A stretch of DNA of 50,660 bases from Polaromonas sp. (GTDB taxonomy: Bacteria > Pseudomonadota > Gammaproteobacteria > Burkholderiales > Burkholderiaceae_C): assembly GCA_013298815.1 (NCBI GenBank), contig JAAFJF010000020.1, positions 1 through 50,660 of the forward strand, given 5' to 3'. This document shows positions 32,615 through 41,333 of the stretch, one piece after another (the stretch's first letter is position 1; each line of letters opens with the position of its first letter). The translations under genes were made by a program, and so were the position numbers. The notes under the pieces were generated by a model. It was not told the origin of the DNA. It searched no databases and worked only from the letters and a program-made list of their open reading frames with translations.

Positions 32615-33214
32615 TCAAAAAGTCGCCATCCAAGCGGCTGTTATCGTCAAAACCACTGCCATGAAACGGTTAAACCACGCCAACCTTTGCCCGATTTGTA
32701 GCCATTCACGCAACAACGAGCCCATCGCCGCATACGCCAAATTGCTCGCAAAAGCATAGGCCAGCAAAATAGGAAACATCAGCAAAAAGCGACTGGTCGC
32801 GTCTGGTTTACCCGCAATCCAACCCGCCACCAGAGCCAGCGCCAGCATCCACGCCTTGATATTCAAAAACTGCAGCATCACGCCCTGCCAAAAAGTCACC
32901 TTCAATCGCGACTCGTCTACCGAACTTAGCTGGCTAGCCATGCCTATTTTGTAAGCCAACCACAGCAAATAGCCCACGCCCAGCACTTTGATAGCCAGAC
33001 GCAAGGCGGGAATAGCGACCACCAAAGCACCCACACCACCCGCGCACAAACTGAAAAGTAGCCCCCAGCCGACGGGCACGGCACAGACAAACGTCATCGC
33101 CCGCTTTAAACCGTAGTTAGCCGCTAGTGCGGTGGAAAGCGTCGTATTTGGTCCCGGCGTGAAGCTGGCCGCAGTGGTTAAAGCCAACAAGGCCAATAGT
33201 TCTGTCGTAGTCAT
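32615..33214 (-). CDS. LysE family translocator
   Basis: This 199-residue LysE/RhtB-type exporter has TPGPNTTLSTALAANYGLKRA near the start and NIKAWMLALALV in the second half, with about six membrane segments. It is the first gene of the run LysE-EamA-DJ-1-cupin-cupin and is divergent from the MocR-type regulator across a 152-bp spacer, so it is a likely target of that regulator. Confidence 0.9.
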   Translation of the reverse strand: MTTTELLALLALTTAASFTPGPNTTLSTALAANYGLKRAMTFVCAVPVGWGLLFSLCAGGVGALVVAIPALRLAIKVLGVGYLLWLAYKIGMASQLSSVDESRLKVTFWQGVMLQFLNIKAWMLALALVAGWIAGKPDATSRFLLMFPILLAYAFASNLAYAAMGSLLREWLQIGQRLAWFNRFMAVVLTITAAWMATF

Positions 33215-33276
33215 TCTGTGGCGTTCATTCAGATGTGATCATTTTGATTCTAAGTTTGACAATGTAAGTCATAAAA

Positions 33277-33325
33277 CAATACACTATCAATACAGTACAG
33301 CAATTCACTTTATTTCAGTGTATTG
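33277..33325. promoter_or_regulatory. Candidate operator in the lysE-mocR divergent spacer
   Basis: A perfect 9-bp inverted repeat (CAATACACT 33277-33285, AGTGTATTG 33317-33325) is surrounded by further AATACA/GATACA/ATACCA half-sites, including ATACCA at 33345-33350. MocR/GabR-type regulators bind repeated short sites in the spacer next to their own gene, which fits this position. Confidence 0.5.
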
Positions 33326-33366
33326 CTAATTTTTGCGATACACCATACCAATACGACATCAAGATC

Positions 33367-34896
33367 ATGGCAAGCGAGTTACTCAACACCAGCAAATCCA
33401 TGACCTTGGCAGAACAGCTCAGTAGCCGCTTTGCCGAACGGATCAACAGCCGCCTGATGGCGCCTGGCTCGCGACTGCCTTCAGTGCGCCAATGTGCACA
33501 GCAGCAGCAGGTCAGCCCCTCTACCGTGGTGGCGGCATATGACCAACTGCTAGCCCTAGGCTTGGTTGAGGCACGCAAAAACAGAGGTTTTTTTGTGCGA
33601 GAAGCTACACAAAACATCTCTTCAGCACAAAGTAAAAATGCAGCTATAAATTTAGGGCATTATCCAAACAATGGTGAGGTTACAGCCGGCTTATTTACTG
33701 CCGAAACAGCTATTATTAATATAGCAAAATTGCATGCGCCGCAGCCCCTAACAAGACCAGTGAATGCCGCCATGCTGATTCGCGGCATGTTTGTGCAAGG
33801 CAGCGGCAAACCCCAGCCTGGCATGGGTACGTTTCCCCCTGAATGGCTGGCGTCCAGCTTTTTATCGAGCGCGGTACGCAAGGTCACCAGCCCAGCGGAG
33901 TTGCAAAAGTTTTCACTGTCGTATGGCGAACCCTTGGGTGATTCTGCGCTGCGCAAATCGTTGTCAAACAAGCTTGCCAGCATCAACATATCGGCCAGCC
34001 CTGAGCAAATCATCACCACCGTGGGTGCAACACATGCGCTAGACATGGTCAGCCGTACGCTGCTAAAAGCGGGTGACACCGTGATGGTGGAAGAGCCCGG
34101 CTGGGCGATAGAGTTCGCCCGCCTGCAAATGCTGGGTTTGCGTATTTTGCCCGTGCCGCGCGGCCCCGATGGGCCTGATTTGGCGGTAATGGCACAATAT
34201 TGCGAGGCTTATCGAGGGTCTGACAGCCGCCCTAAACTCTTCGTCAGCGTCAGCGTGCTGCACAACCCCACGGGTTACAGCTTGTCGCCCGGCAGTGCCC
34301 ATAGCATTTTGAAGCTGGCGAATCAGTTTGACTTTCATATCGTAGAAGACGACACCTACAGCCACATCGCCCCCGCCCACGCCACGCGGCTGTGTGCTCT
34401 GGACGGTTTGCAACGCACGATTTATGTCAGCGGTTTTGCAAAAATCCTCGCTCCCAACTGGCGCGTGGGCTACCTAGCCGCTCCGCCGAACTTGGTGGAG
34501 CAATTGCTGGACACCAAATTACTCGCCACGCTGACCACGCCATCACTCCTAGAAAAAGCCGTCAGCCACTGCATAGACCAAGGCCAGCTGCGCCGCCACG
34601 CCGAGCGCATTCGCACCCAGCTTGACGCCGCACGTGGCAGGTCGGTGAAGTTAGCCCTTACTCATGGCTGCACATTAGCGGCTGAGCCTGCGGGATTGTT
34701 TGGTTGGGTAGATACAGGTGTTGATACTGACGCCCTAGCGCAACGCATGCTAGACCACGGCTACCTGCTTGCGCCTGGCGCTTTGTTTTTAGCGGATCGC
34801 AGGCCGAGCACGCTGATGCGGATTAACTTTGCGACGACGCAAAATGCGGAATTTTGGGGAGTGTTTGCTAAAGAAACGGCGAAGATGAGCGGCTGA
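33367..34896 (+). CDS. MocR-type (GntR/aminotransferase) transcriptional regulator
   Basis: This 509-residue protein joins an N-terminal GntR winged helix (10-80; LAEQLSSRFAERINSRLMAPGSRLPSVRQCAQQQQVSPSTVVAAYDQL) to a class I aminotransferase-like domain (about 150-505). The latter has the PLP lysine in YVSGFAKILAPNWRVGYLA and the EDDTY aspartate. The family senses amines, amino acids or PLP vitamers. The inter-domain linker (102-122) is encoded by repeat copy J. It is divergent from the LysE-EamA run, its probable target. Confidence 0.93.
   Translation: MASELLNTSKSMTLAEQLSSRFAERINSRLMAPGSRLPSVRQCAQQQQVSPSTVVAAYDQLLALGLVEARKNRGFFVREATQNISSAQSKNAAINLGHYPNNGEVTAGLFTAETAIINIAKLHAPQPLTRPVNAAMLIRGMFVQGSGKPQPGMGTFPPEWLASSFLSSAVRKVTSPAELQKFSLSYGEPLGDSALRKSLSNKLASINISASPEQIITTVGATHALDMVSRTLLKAGDTVMVEEPGWAIEFARLQMLGLRILPVPRGPDGPDLAVMAQYCEAYRGSDSRPKLFVSVSVLHNPTGYSLSPGSAHSILKLANQFDFHIVEDDTYSHIAPAHATRLCALDGLQRTIYVSGFAKILAPNWRVGYLAAPPNLVEQLLDTKLLATLTTPSLLEKAVSHCIDQGQLRRHAERIRTQLDAARGRSVKLALTHGCTLAAEPAGLFGWVDTGVDTDALAQRMLDHGYLLAPGALFLADRRPSTLMRINFATTQNAEFWGVFAKETAKMSG
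33672..33730 (-). repeat. 59-bp dispersed element, copy J (inside mocR-type gene)
   Basis: This copy begins (on the minus strand) ATTTTGCTATATTAATAAT and contains GCCGGC. It is antisense to the gene, in the frame shared with D and H, and encodes TAGLFTAETAIINIAK in the flexible linker between the two domains. Confidence 0.9.
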
Positions 34897-34926
34897 TGAG
34901 AGGATAAAAGCCTCAAGATCAAGCGC

Positions 34927-34964
34927 ACAAAAGAAAATCCACAAAAGAAAATCCACAAAAGAAA
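34927..34964. repeat. 14-bp tandem repeat, 2.7 copies
   Basis: The unit ACAAAAGAAAATCC occurs twice in full and once in part. It lies between the mocR-type stop and the tRNA terminator and looks like simple slippage. Confidence 0.85.
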
Positions 34965-34999
34965 ACGCCCTTAGAAATCTTTCAACTTCTAAAGGCGTT
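34958..34999 (-). terminator. Probable intrinsic terminator after tRNA-Arg
   Basis: Read on the minus strand, the stem AACGCCTTTAGAA pairs with TTCTAAGGGCGTT (one mismatch) around a 10-nt loop and is followed by TTCTTTT. It begins 10 bp past the tRNA 3' end. Confidence 0.75.
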
Positions 35000-35008
35000 C
35001 AAGTCTTA

Positions 35009-35085
35009 TGGTGCGGCCGGCAGGAATTGAACCCACGACCCTCTGGTTCGTAGCCAGATACTCTATCCAACTGAGCTACGGCCGC
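35009..35085 (-). tRNA. tRNA-Arg (anticodon ACG), with encoded CCA
   Basis: The minus strand folds as a standard cloverleaf of 77 nt. The acceptor stem GCGGCCG pairs with CGGCCGC, the D arm contains AGCTCAGTTGGATAGAG, and the anticodon loop CTACGAA has anticodon ACG (expected to be edited to ICG). The T arm contains GGTTCAATTCC. The 3' CCA is encoded. A TATAAT box lies 12 bp upstream. Confidence 0.97.
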
Positions 35086-35096
35086 ACAGCATGTAG

Positions 35097-35102
35097 ATTA
35101 TA
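35097..35102 (-). promoter_or_regulatory. Probable -10 box of the tRNA-Arg gene
   Basis: TATAAT on the minus strand ends 12 bp before the mature tRNA. A matching -35 would fall inside the last codons of the tfpZ-like gene; none is strong. Confidence 0.5.
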
Positions 35103-35116
35103 GCGCGAAAATCATC

Positions 35117-35881
35117 CTAAAAACCATCGCCCTGTATATAGCCAACAATCTCCCCCCGTGGGTTGAGCACGGCCACCCAATCTTGTCTTGCAATGATAGG
35201 AAGATAGCGCATCAGCTCCTGACCTGCAGCAACTTGTAGCTTGTCAATTTCCGCCAGCTTACTGGGATGTTTTTTAACAAAGTCGGCCATGGACTTTGCT
35301 TTCGCGTAGGCTTTGGCTGCTTGTGCGGCGTCATACGGTGCATAAAAGCTAGGGCGCTCACCAAAGTCACGGCCTCCTTGTACGGATTCAAACATGACTT
35401 TTTCACGCTCTTCCTTGCTGGCTTCTCGCAACCCCACTGTTTGCGGACCTTTGAAAAACTTGGGCTGCAAGGTTTCTGGCAGTTTGTGTAACTCAGCCGC
35501 GTCGACATCTGCTAAAGCGATGACCTTAAATCTGTCAAATTCATGTACCAAATACAACGGTCGCGCAACATGCAATGTCCAAACCCCATAAGCCAATGCA
35601 GCCAACTGCACCAGAACCACCAAACCTAAATCAGTCACTAATTCGCGTTTTGGTTTTGTAGGATTGAATAATACCAGCGTTAGTATTGGCCCACAGACTA
35701 AGTCAACACCCATAATTAGTAAAAATAGTTCTGTGCCGCCTGCAAGTTCTCGAAAAGGGTGCGGATACCATGCACCAAACATTGGAATAGCAACAATAGC
35801 GGCAATAATCAAACTCGAAAAGTAATGCCACAACATAGCAGTTCCAGCTGTCCTGAACCGCGACCAATTTATTTTTAACAT
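35117..35881 (-). CDS. TfpX/TfpZ family type IV pilin accessory protein
   Basis: This 254-residue membrane protein has about three N-terminal hydrophobic segments (LWHYFSSLIIAAIVAIPMFGAW, LFLLIMGVDLVCGPILTLVLF, LGLVVLVQLAALAYGVWTL). A soluble C-terminal half ends RYLPIIARQDWVAVLNPRGEIVGYI. This is the layout of TfpX/TfpZ, which help assemble their partner pilin and are encoded next to it. The pilin gene lies 62 bp upstream, separated by a terminator hairpin. Confidence 0.88.
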   Translation of the reverse strand: MLKINWSRFRTAGTAMLWHYFSSLIIAAIVAIPMFGAWYPHPFRELAGGTELFLLIMGVDLVCGPILTLVLFNPTKPKRELVTDLGLVVLVQLAALAYGVWTLHVARPLYLVHEFDRFKVIALADVDAAELHKLPETLQPKFFKGPQTVGLREASKEEREKVMFESVQGGRDFGERPSFYAPYDAAQAAKAYAKAKSMADFVKKHPSKLAEIDKLQVAAGQELMRYLPIIARQDWVAVLNPRGEIVGYIQGDGF

Positions 35882-35898
35882 ATTCTCCTTAGCAACGA

Positions 35899-35922
35899 AA
35901 AACCCGCCGAAGCGGGTTTTGA
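35899..35922 (-). terminator. Intrinsic terminator/attenuator between pilin and tfpZ-like genes
   Basis: A perfect 7-bp stem (AACCCGC/GCGGGTT) closes a TTCG tetraloop on the minus strand, followed by TTTTCG. It should cut most pilin transcripts and let a fraction read into tfpZ, a common way to set high pilin over low accessory expression. Confidence 0.85.
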
Positions 35923-35943
35923 TATTAAAGCTAGGTATTTACT

Positions 35944-36468
35944 TTATACACGACATTCAGATGGTGCATATTTAGCCAACAATGTACCATTAGGACCGCC
36001 TTTGGTTGAACCTGCAACGTTACAGTTCCAGATGATTTTATCAGTCAGTGGTATGCCGTTTGCAAGAGCTGTAGCAGCAGCACCATTACGTGGCGATAGA
36101 ACTAAAGTCGAACCGCCTGCACCAGATGAAGCTGAGTAGGTGACTGTAATATCTCCTGTAGCAGCCGTAATTCCGATTGAAGTTACATTACGTGATACTG
36201 CAGTCATTACGTTGGCAAACGTTCCAGCAGCCGGCAGTCCAAGCGCCGCTACACTTGGGAAAGGCAGAACTGGGCTAGATGAAAATGTTTCAGTAACAGC
36301 CAGCTTTGGCCCTTGTGCAAGACTTAGACCTTCAGTGACCTTAGCTCGCACCGTGTAGTCTTGATAAGCAGGCAAAGCAATCGCAGCCAAAATACCGATA
36401 ATCGCCACAACAATCATCAATTCGATCAATGTAAAACCTTTTTGTAGGTTACGTTTAACTTGGTTCAT
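35944..36468 (-). CDS. pilA: Type IVa major pilin (PilA-like)
   Basis: This prepilin of about 174 residues has a short positive leader ([11 protein letters not shown]) cut before [27 protein letters not shown], with Glu5 of the mature protein present. Two cysteines near the end (IIWNCNVAG and APSECRV) form the usual D-region disulfide. ATG 36468 has GGAG 7 bp upstream and is preferred over a TTG at 36480. It is flanked by an assembly ATPase gene and a tfpZ-like gene. Confidence 0.95.
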   Translation of the reverse strand: MNQVKRNLQKGFTLIELMIVVAIIGILAAIALPAYQDYTVRAKVTEGLSLAQGPKLAVTETFSSSPVLPFPSVAALGLPAAGTFANVMTAVSRNVTSIGITAATGDITVTYSASSGAGGSTLVLSPRNGAAATALANGIPLTDKIIWNCNVAGSTKGGPNGTLLAKYAPSECRV

Positions 36469-36768
36469 AATAAACTCCAATAAAAATAAGTTGAGAGAAA
36501 AGACTAAGGAAAACAGAAGAAATTTCGAATTTTTAGGTTTTTAACTTCTTCAATCCGCCCCAACCGGGGTCAGAACCTAGACTTTAACTGAAATATCGGT
36601 CTATCAAAATAAATTTATTGCATTTGATGCCAAATTGCTACAAATAATTACATTTACGTGCTTTTTCTCACGCAATTAGAGTGTAAGAGTTTTTTTCAAC
36701 AGCGTTTCAGTATGTATACCCCAGCTGATACCATCTTTAGTATGCAGACACAAAAACACTTGCACGAG
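36469..36768. promoter_or_regulatory. 300-bp spacer upstream of the pilin gene
   Basis: No gene is seen. The region contains a GC-rich hairpin (CCCC-AACC-GGGG, about 36554-36565), possibly the end of the ATPase transcript, then AT-rich sequence that should hold the pilin promoter. I looked for a sigma-54 -24/-12 pair and found only a badly spaced TGGCA/TGC, so the promoter type is open. Confidence 0.5.
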
Positions 36769-39180
36769 CTATTTGATACAAACACTGCGAACTTGCTTCA
36801 AATCCGTCAAGCCTTGCAAGACTTTGGTCATACCATCCATTTTCAGAGTATGCATACCACCTGCAACAGCACTGGAGAAAATGGTTGAAACTCTTGCACG
36901 TTCCTGCACCAATTTTTTGACGTCATCGTCAGCCAGTAGCAGCTCATGAAGACCCACGCGTCCCTTGTAACCTGTTTTCGCGCAGCGGGAGCAACCTACT
37001 GGGCGATACATGGTAATGCGACCGCCTTCGCCGTAGTTTTCCACCCAACTTTGGTAAAGTTTTTTTGCTTCGCCCGGCGCATCTGCCAACCAAGCTGGCG
37101 TGTGACGCAACTCTTCGGCATATTCACTGATGAAGCTTTGTAATTCAGGCCCCGCTGGCGAATAGACCTCTTTGCACGAGCACAAGCGCTTAGCAAGACG
37201 CTGTGCCAACACACCCAATAGCGCATCAGCGAAGTTGAAGGGGTCCATTCCCATGTCTAAAAGGCGCGTAATGGACTCTGGTGCTGAGTTGGTGTGCAGC
37301 GTCGAAAACACCATATGCCCCGTTAAAGACGCTTCCACGCCCATAGAAACGGTTTCATGATCGCGTGATTCACCCACCATGATGATGTCTGGGTCTGCAC
37401 GCAAAAAAGAGCGCATCAGCATGGCGAAGTCAATACCCGCTTTTTTATTGACTTGTACTTGCCTTAAACCTTTTTGGGTAATTTCAACCGGGTCCTCCGC
37501 CGTCCAGATTTTGGTGTCTGGTGTGTTGAGCGTTGCCAAGATGGAGTGAAGCGTAGTAGTTTTACCTGAGCCAGTAGGTCCGCAAACATAAAATAAACCG
37601 TAAGGCTTGTGAATAACACTATTTAAACGATCCATGTTGTGCTTTGTTAAGCCCAATTGCTCCATGGGGATAGCCTCACCACCTGCCAAGATACGCATAA
37701 CTACGTCCTCAACCCCGCCCGCAGAGGGTAAGGTTGCGACACGAAGCTCAATATCCAAAGGACCGAATTTTTTAAACGGTATCTTGCCATCTTGCGGTCT
37801 ACGAGTTTCAGAAATATCCAAATCAGACATGATTTTGATACGTGCAACAATAGCTTGGCGTAAATGGCGCGGCGCATCTATATAAGGAACCAAGCTGCCG
37901 TCAATGCGCAAGCGCACCCCTACATTGGCTTTGCCTTGACCAGGCTCGATATGAATGTCCGAAGCCTTCTTTTGATAGGCTTCAAGGATCACCTTGTTGA
38001 CGAACTTGACAACCTCGTTATCCGCTGTCGAGCTGGCTAAGTAATCCTCTTCTTCGCCTTCTTCTTGCATGGGGCGACTAAGGTTAGCCAACAAGTGATC
38101 GATGTTACCGTCGCCGTCAGCATTACCAAAAATCAAGTCTAAAGTTTGATTAAATTCTGATTGCGAGGTAACTGTGTATTTGAATTTTGTCTCACGCGGA
38201 AACATATGCTGCACAACATAGGTGCTGCGAACGTTCTCGGGGTTGATGCACATGACGAGCAAGCCCTCGAACGACTCTTCCAACGGTATCCAACCTTGTT
38301 CGGATAAGAAATCTCGTTTTAAAGCACCATGCAATTTTTCGGTGTTGAAGCGGGCCTTGCTATATGGCTCGTAAGGCGTGCCGAAAAACAAAGCCAGAGC
38401 TTGTCCAATTTGTGCGGGCGTCACATTGTGCTCATCTATCATGAGCTGTTCAATAGTCCCATCTTTGTCGCCGCGCTTGGCAAGACAATCGTGCAGACCA
38501 GCCTTACTGATGGCTCCGGAATTAACCAAGCCATCGTATTTGCTAGGCTGAGCCATGCGTTGTCCTACGGCTTGAGGGGCGGCAGGTTTCGCTGAAACGT
38601 TATTTGTAGCAGTTGCTTTACTTGTTGCCATTAGTTGTGCATTTCCAGATTTCTTAGGTCGCTGCAAGGCAGTGGCCAATGTTTGACATAACCGAGAACT
38701 AGCTTCGATTTGAAGTTGTGTAAAAGGCTGCTCATTTTTATTATTGATTACTTCTAAAATACCTAACAAGGCATTACCTGCCATGATAGGGCTAATTATC
38801 ATCTGTACGCTGCGAAAACCCGTGGATTTATCCACCGCATCTGCAAATCTTAGCTCAGGATGGATGCGCTGCAAAGCTGCTGAATTGCTAACATCAGGAA
38901 TATTTAGCTGTTTTTTAGTCAATGCCACAAATCCAGCTAAGCTTTTGGGACTAATCGGCAGCTTAATCCTCAGATTAGTAGATATGCCTGTTGTCACCTT
39001 CGAACTTATGGTCATCCCATCGTCATTGGCAAGAAAAAGTCCAATGCACTGTGACTGCAAGACCTCGCAGGCAGCTACACACCACGATTGAATGCTTTCA
39101 TCAAAACTAACCGACGTCAACAATTGACGGTTTAACACCTCAAGCTGCGCGTATAAGCTCGTCTGCTCGCTTGTGGTCAT
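36769..39180 (-). CDS. GAF-domain GspE/PilB-type secretion/pilus ATPase
   Basis: This ATPase has 803 residues. A GAF domain (about 15-175) is followed by a linker, an N1E/MshE-like domain (about 215-355; GLVNSGAISKAGLHDCL, ALFFGTPYEPY) and the secretion ATPase core (about 390-800). The core has Walker A GPTGSGKTTTLHSIL, an Asp box, Walker B-like DIIMVGESRDHET, a His box and a zinc-binding cysteine set (LCSCKE, GCSRCAKTGYKGR). Canonical PilB lacks the GAF domain, which suggests control by a small ligand, possibly the cyclic nucleotide of the neighbouring cyclase (inference). It is upstream of the pilin gene. Confidence 0.9.
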   Translation of the reverse strand: MTTSEQTSLYAQLEVLNRQLLTSVSFDESIQSWCVAACEVLQSQCIGLFLANDDGMTISSKVTTGISTNLRIKLPISPKSLAGFVALTKKQLNIPDVSNSAALQRIHPELRFADAVDKSTGFRSVQMIISPIMAGNALLGILEVINNKNEQPFTQLQIEASSRLCQTLATALQRPKKSGNAQLMATSKATATNNVSAKPAAPQAVGQRMAQPSKYDGLVNSGAISKAGLHDCLAKRGDKDGTIEQLMIDEHNVTPAQIGQALALFFGTPYEPYSKARFNTEKLHGALKRDFLSEQGWIPLEESFEGLLVMCINPENVRSTYVVQHMFPRETKFKYTVTSQSEFNQTLDLIFGNADGDGNIDHLLANLSRPMQEEGEEEDYLASSTADNEVVKFVNKVILEAYQKKASDIHIEPGQGKANVGVRLRIDGSLVPYIDAPRHLRQAIVARIKIMSDLDISETRRPQDGKIPFKKFGPLDIELRVATLPSAGGVEDVVMRILAGGEAIPMEQLGLTKHNMDRLNSVIHKPYGLFYVCGPTGSGKTTTLHSILATLNTPDTKIWTAEDPVEITQKGLRQVQVNKKAGIDFAMLMRSFLRADPDIIMVGESRDHETVSMGVEASLTGHMVFSTLHTNSAPESITRLLDMGMDPFNFADALLGVLAQRLAKRLCSCKEVYSPAGPELQSFISEYAEELRHTPAWLADAPGEAKKLYQSWVENYGEGGRITMYRPVGCSRCAKTGYKGRVGLHELLLADDDVKKLVQERARVSTIFSSAVAGGMHTLKMDGMTKVLQGLTDLKQVRSVCIK

Positions 39181-39251
39181 AGTTCTATGGAATGCTTGGC
39201 GAAATAATCTTTAATCCAAAATGAATCATATTTCATTACACGACATGTTTT

Positions 39252-41291
39252 TCATGCACTCAAATCTACAGGCGTAAATACCGTGAATATGTCATGTTTA
39301 CCGGCTAGTTGCACTTTATCAATCTCGTGCCAATTAAATTTTTGCTGGCTTGATAATGTAGCCCTCATCGTGCTGGAGCCTACCAAAATAGGAACATCGT
39401 ATTTTTTTGTGAGCCCCTCTAACCTAGAGGCGACGTTGACCGCATCACCGACTACTGTATAACTACGACGCATAAATGATCCCATGTCTCCAACACACAT
39501 TTGCCCTGTATTTATACCAATACCTAGCTTTATGATAGGTAGCCCCATTGCACGATGTTCTTGATTTATAAGTTTGATCGCCTTGGTAATGTCAATTGCA
39601 GCTAAAACAGCTAACTCTGCATGGTTCGCCATGCTGACTGGGGCGCCCCAAAATGCCATCATGCAATCACCCATATATTTATCTACAGTCCCACGCCTGT
39701 CAACAATGATCTGAGTTAAACGTCCAAAAACATCATTGAGCATCTGCTGCAGCTGAGCTGGCTCTAAGTTTTCAGCTAATTGGGTAAACCCACGCAGATC
39801 GCAAAACAGAACGGTTAAGTTCTTATTGACCGCTTTCATGGTGTGGTTGTACGGCTCGAGCACCATCTCATCAACAAGTTGTGGCGGCACGTAACTTCCA
39901 AACAGTTTAGTCAACTCGCGTTTAGATTTGCTCTCTACAAAATAGCCATAACTCATATTTAGCATGTACGCAATGAATGATAAAAAAATCAATGAAGCTA
40001 GCGGAAATGCCAAGCCATGCGCAACAAACAAATATATATTTAATGCGCCAGGTATCAGCAAAGTTGAAATGCTAAATGCCAAGGCTTTTGTAGCAGTCAG
40101 GCCTGGCAAGACAAAAGCAAGAGATAACCCAACCAGCAATAAAACAGCCACTTCAGCACCTAAAGCATAGTCAGGTACCACAATTGATTTTTCGTCGAGC
40201 ATGCTGGACAGCAAGTTTGCATGCGTTTCTACGCCAGGATAGGCTTGTCCAGCAGGTGTATTTCGCAAGTCGAGCAAGCCCGGCGCACTTGATCCCACCA
40301 AAATGATTTTTCCACTCAACTCTTGCGGGGTAATCCGGCGATTAATCACATCGGTCGCAGAAACATATCGAAAAGATCCACCAGATACGCCTCCCGCGCC
40401 GCGATAGGGAACCAAGACGGCGGCTCGGTCATCTACCTTGATGCGCTTCACATTTGCTTGTGCCGGCTCGTCGACTAACTTGATGGCATCCATAGAACCC
40501 GAATCCGCGCCACCTGAAAAACTAGGAGCAACCGTTCGTGCGTTTAACGTTGTACGGTACATGGCCAATGCAAAAGACTCGTAATAGTCACCACGGTAAG
40601 AGGCGATTAAAGGAATAGCACGCACGATGCCATCACTATCTGCCAACGCATTAAAAAAACCAGCTCGCGGAGCAGATACTGCTATTTTTTCAATATTTGA
40701 GCCGTACCCATCCCACCATGTCGTCCTAAGTGGGGCTTTATCAAGACTGCCATGCATCATCACTGGCTGAGGTAAAACGCCGCTTGCCCGACCTTGACGA
40801 TCACTGGTGAAGTAATAAGACAAAACAACATTTTTTTGCTTTACGGCAGCCGCAAATTGCGCATCAAAGTCCAAAGATGGGGCTAAACTCTCCAGAGTTG
40901 ATTGAAACGCTTTGTCTTTGCGTAATTCACTCTCCGAAAGTTTTCTGAGTTGTTGCAATCCAGAACTGTTGTCAGGTTCCGCAAAAAGTAGATCAAAGCC
41001 CAGTGCTTTAATTTTTTGATTGTCGAAAAGCTCTTGGGTTAACACGGCGAGCTTGTTGCGACTCCAGGGCCAGCGTCCGAGCTCAGATAAGCTTTTCTCA
41101 TCCACATCGACAATGACAATTCGCGGGTCGGTGGTGTGCGGCATGACTGCACGCAGTTTTGTATCGTAGATGAGATGATCTAGTGTTTGTACAACACGAA
41201 TGTCTAATAAGTTTGTTGCATGCCCTAAAGCGAACAACAGCGGCAACATTGACAATGTGATGCGAGCCCAATGTTTTGCCAAAAACTTCAT
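39252..41291 (-). CDS. CHASE2 domain adenylate/guanylate cyclase (class III)
   Basis: This 679-residue membrane protein has one N-terminal membrane segment and an extracytoplasmic CHASE2 sensor (about 30-360; RIVIVDVDEKSLSELGRWPW). Three membrane segments (about 370-445) and a cytosolic class III cyclase (about 470-660) follow. Metal aspartates lie in FCDLRGFT and YMGDCMMAFWGAP. The purine-selecting lysine (VDKYMGD) and aspartate (VGDAVNVASRL) favour ATP, so the product is probably cAMP. N and R of the transition-state site are in NVASR. It lies between the FHA gene and the GAF-ATPase gene, all on one strand. Confidence 0.92.
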   Translation of the reverse strand: MKFLAKHWARITLSMLPLLFALGHATNLLDIRVVQTLDHLIYDTKLRAVMPHTTDPRIVIVDVDEKSLSELGRWPWSRNKLAVLTQELFDNQKIKALGFDLLFAEPDNSSGLQQLRKLSESELRKDKAFQSTLESLAPSLDFDAQFAAAVKQKNVVLSYYFTSDRQGRASGVLPQPVMMHGSLDKAPLRTTWWDGYGSNIEKIAVSAPRAGFFNALADSDGIVRAIPLIASYRGDYYESFALAMYRTTLNARTVAPSFSGGADSGSMDAIKLVDEPAQANVKRIKVDDRAAVLVPYRGAGGVSGGSFRYVSATDVINRRITPQELSGKIILVGSSAPGLLDLRNTPAGQAYPGVETHANLLSSMLDEKSIVVPDYALGAEVAVLLLVGLSLAFVLPGLTATKALAFSISTLLIPGALNIYLFVAHGLAFPLASLIFLSFIAYMLNMSYGYFVESKSKRELTKLFGSYVPPQLVDEMVLEPYNHTMKAVNKNLTVLFCDLRGFTQLAENLEPAQLQQMLNDVFGRLTQIIVDRRGTVDKYMGDCMMAFWGAPVSMANHAELAVLAAIDITKAIKLINQEHRAMGLPIIKLGIGINTGQMCVGDMGSFMRRSYTVVGDAVNVASRLEGLTKKYDVPILVGSSTMRATLSSQQKFNWHEIDKVQLAGKHDIFTVFTPVDLSA

Positions 41292-41333
41292 GCTGCGTAT
41301 TTTGTCGCCTTTTGCAAGCGACCAACAAACGAA

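Noticed and set aside
36590-36640. Sigma-54 promoter for the pilin gene
   Set aside because: The only TGGCA...TGC pair on the minus strand has 8 bp between GG and GC, not the required 10.
36658-36888. Small plus-strand gene between pilin and ATPase
   Set aside because: Half of it is antisense to the conserved ATPase C-terminus, it has no RBS and no recognisable protein pattern.
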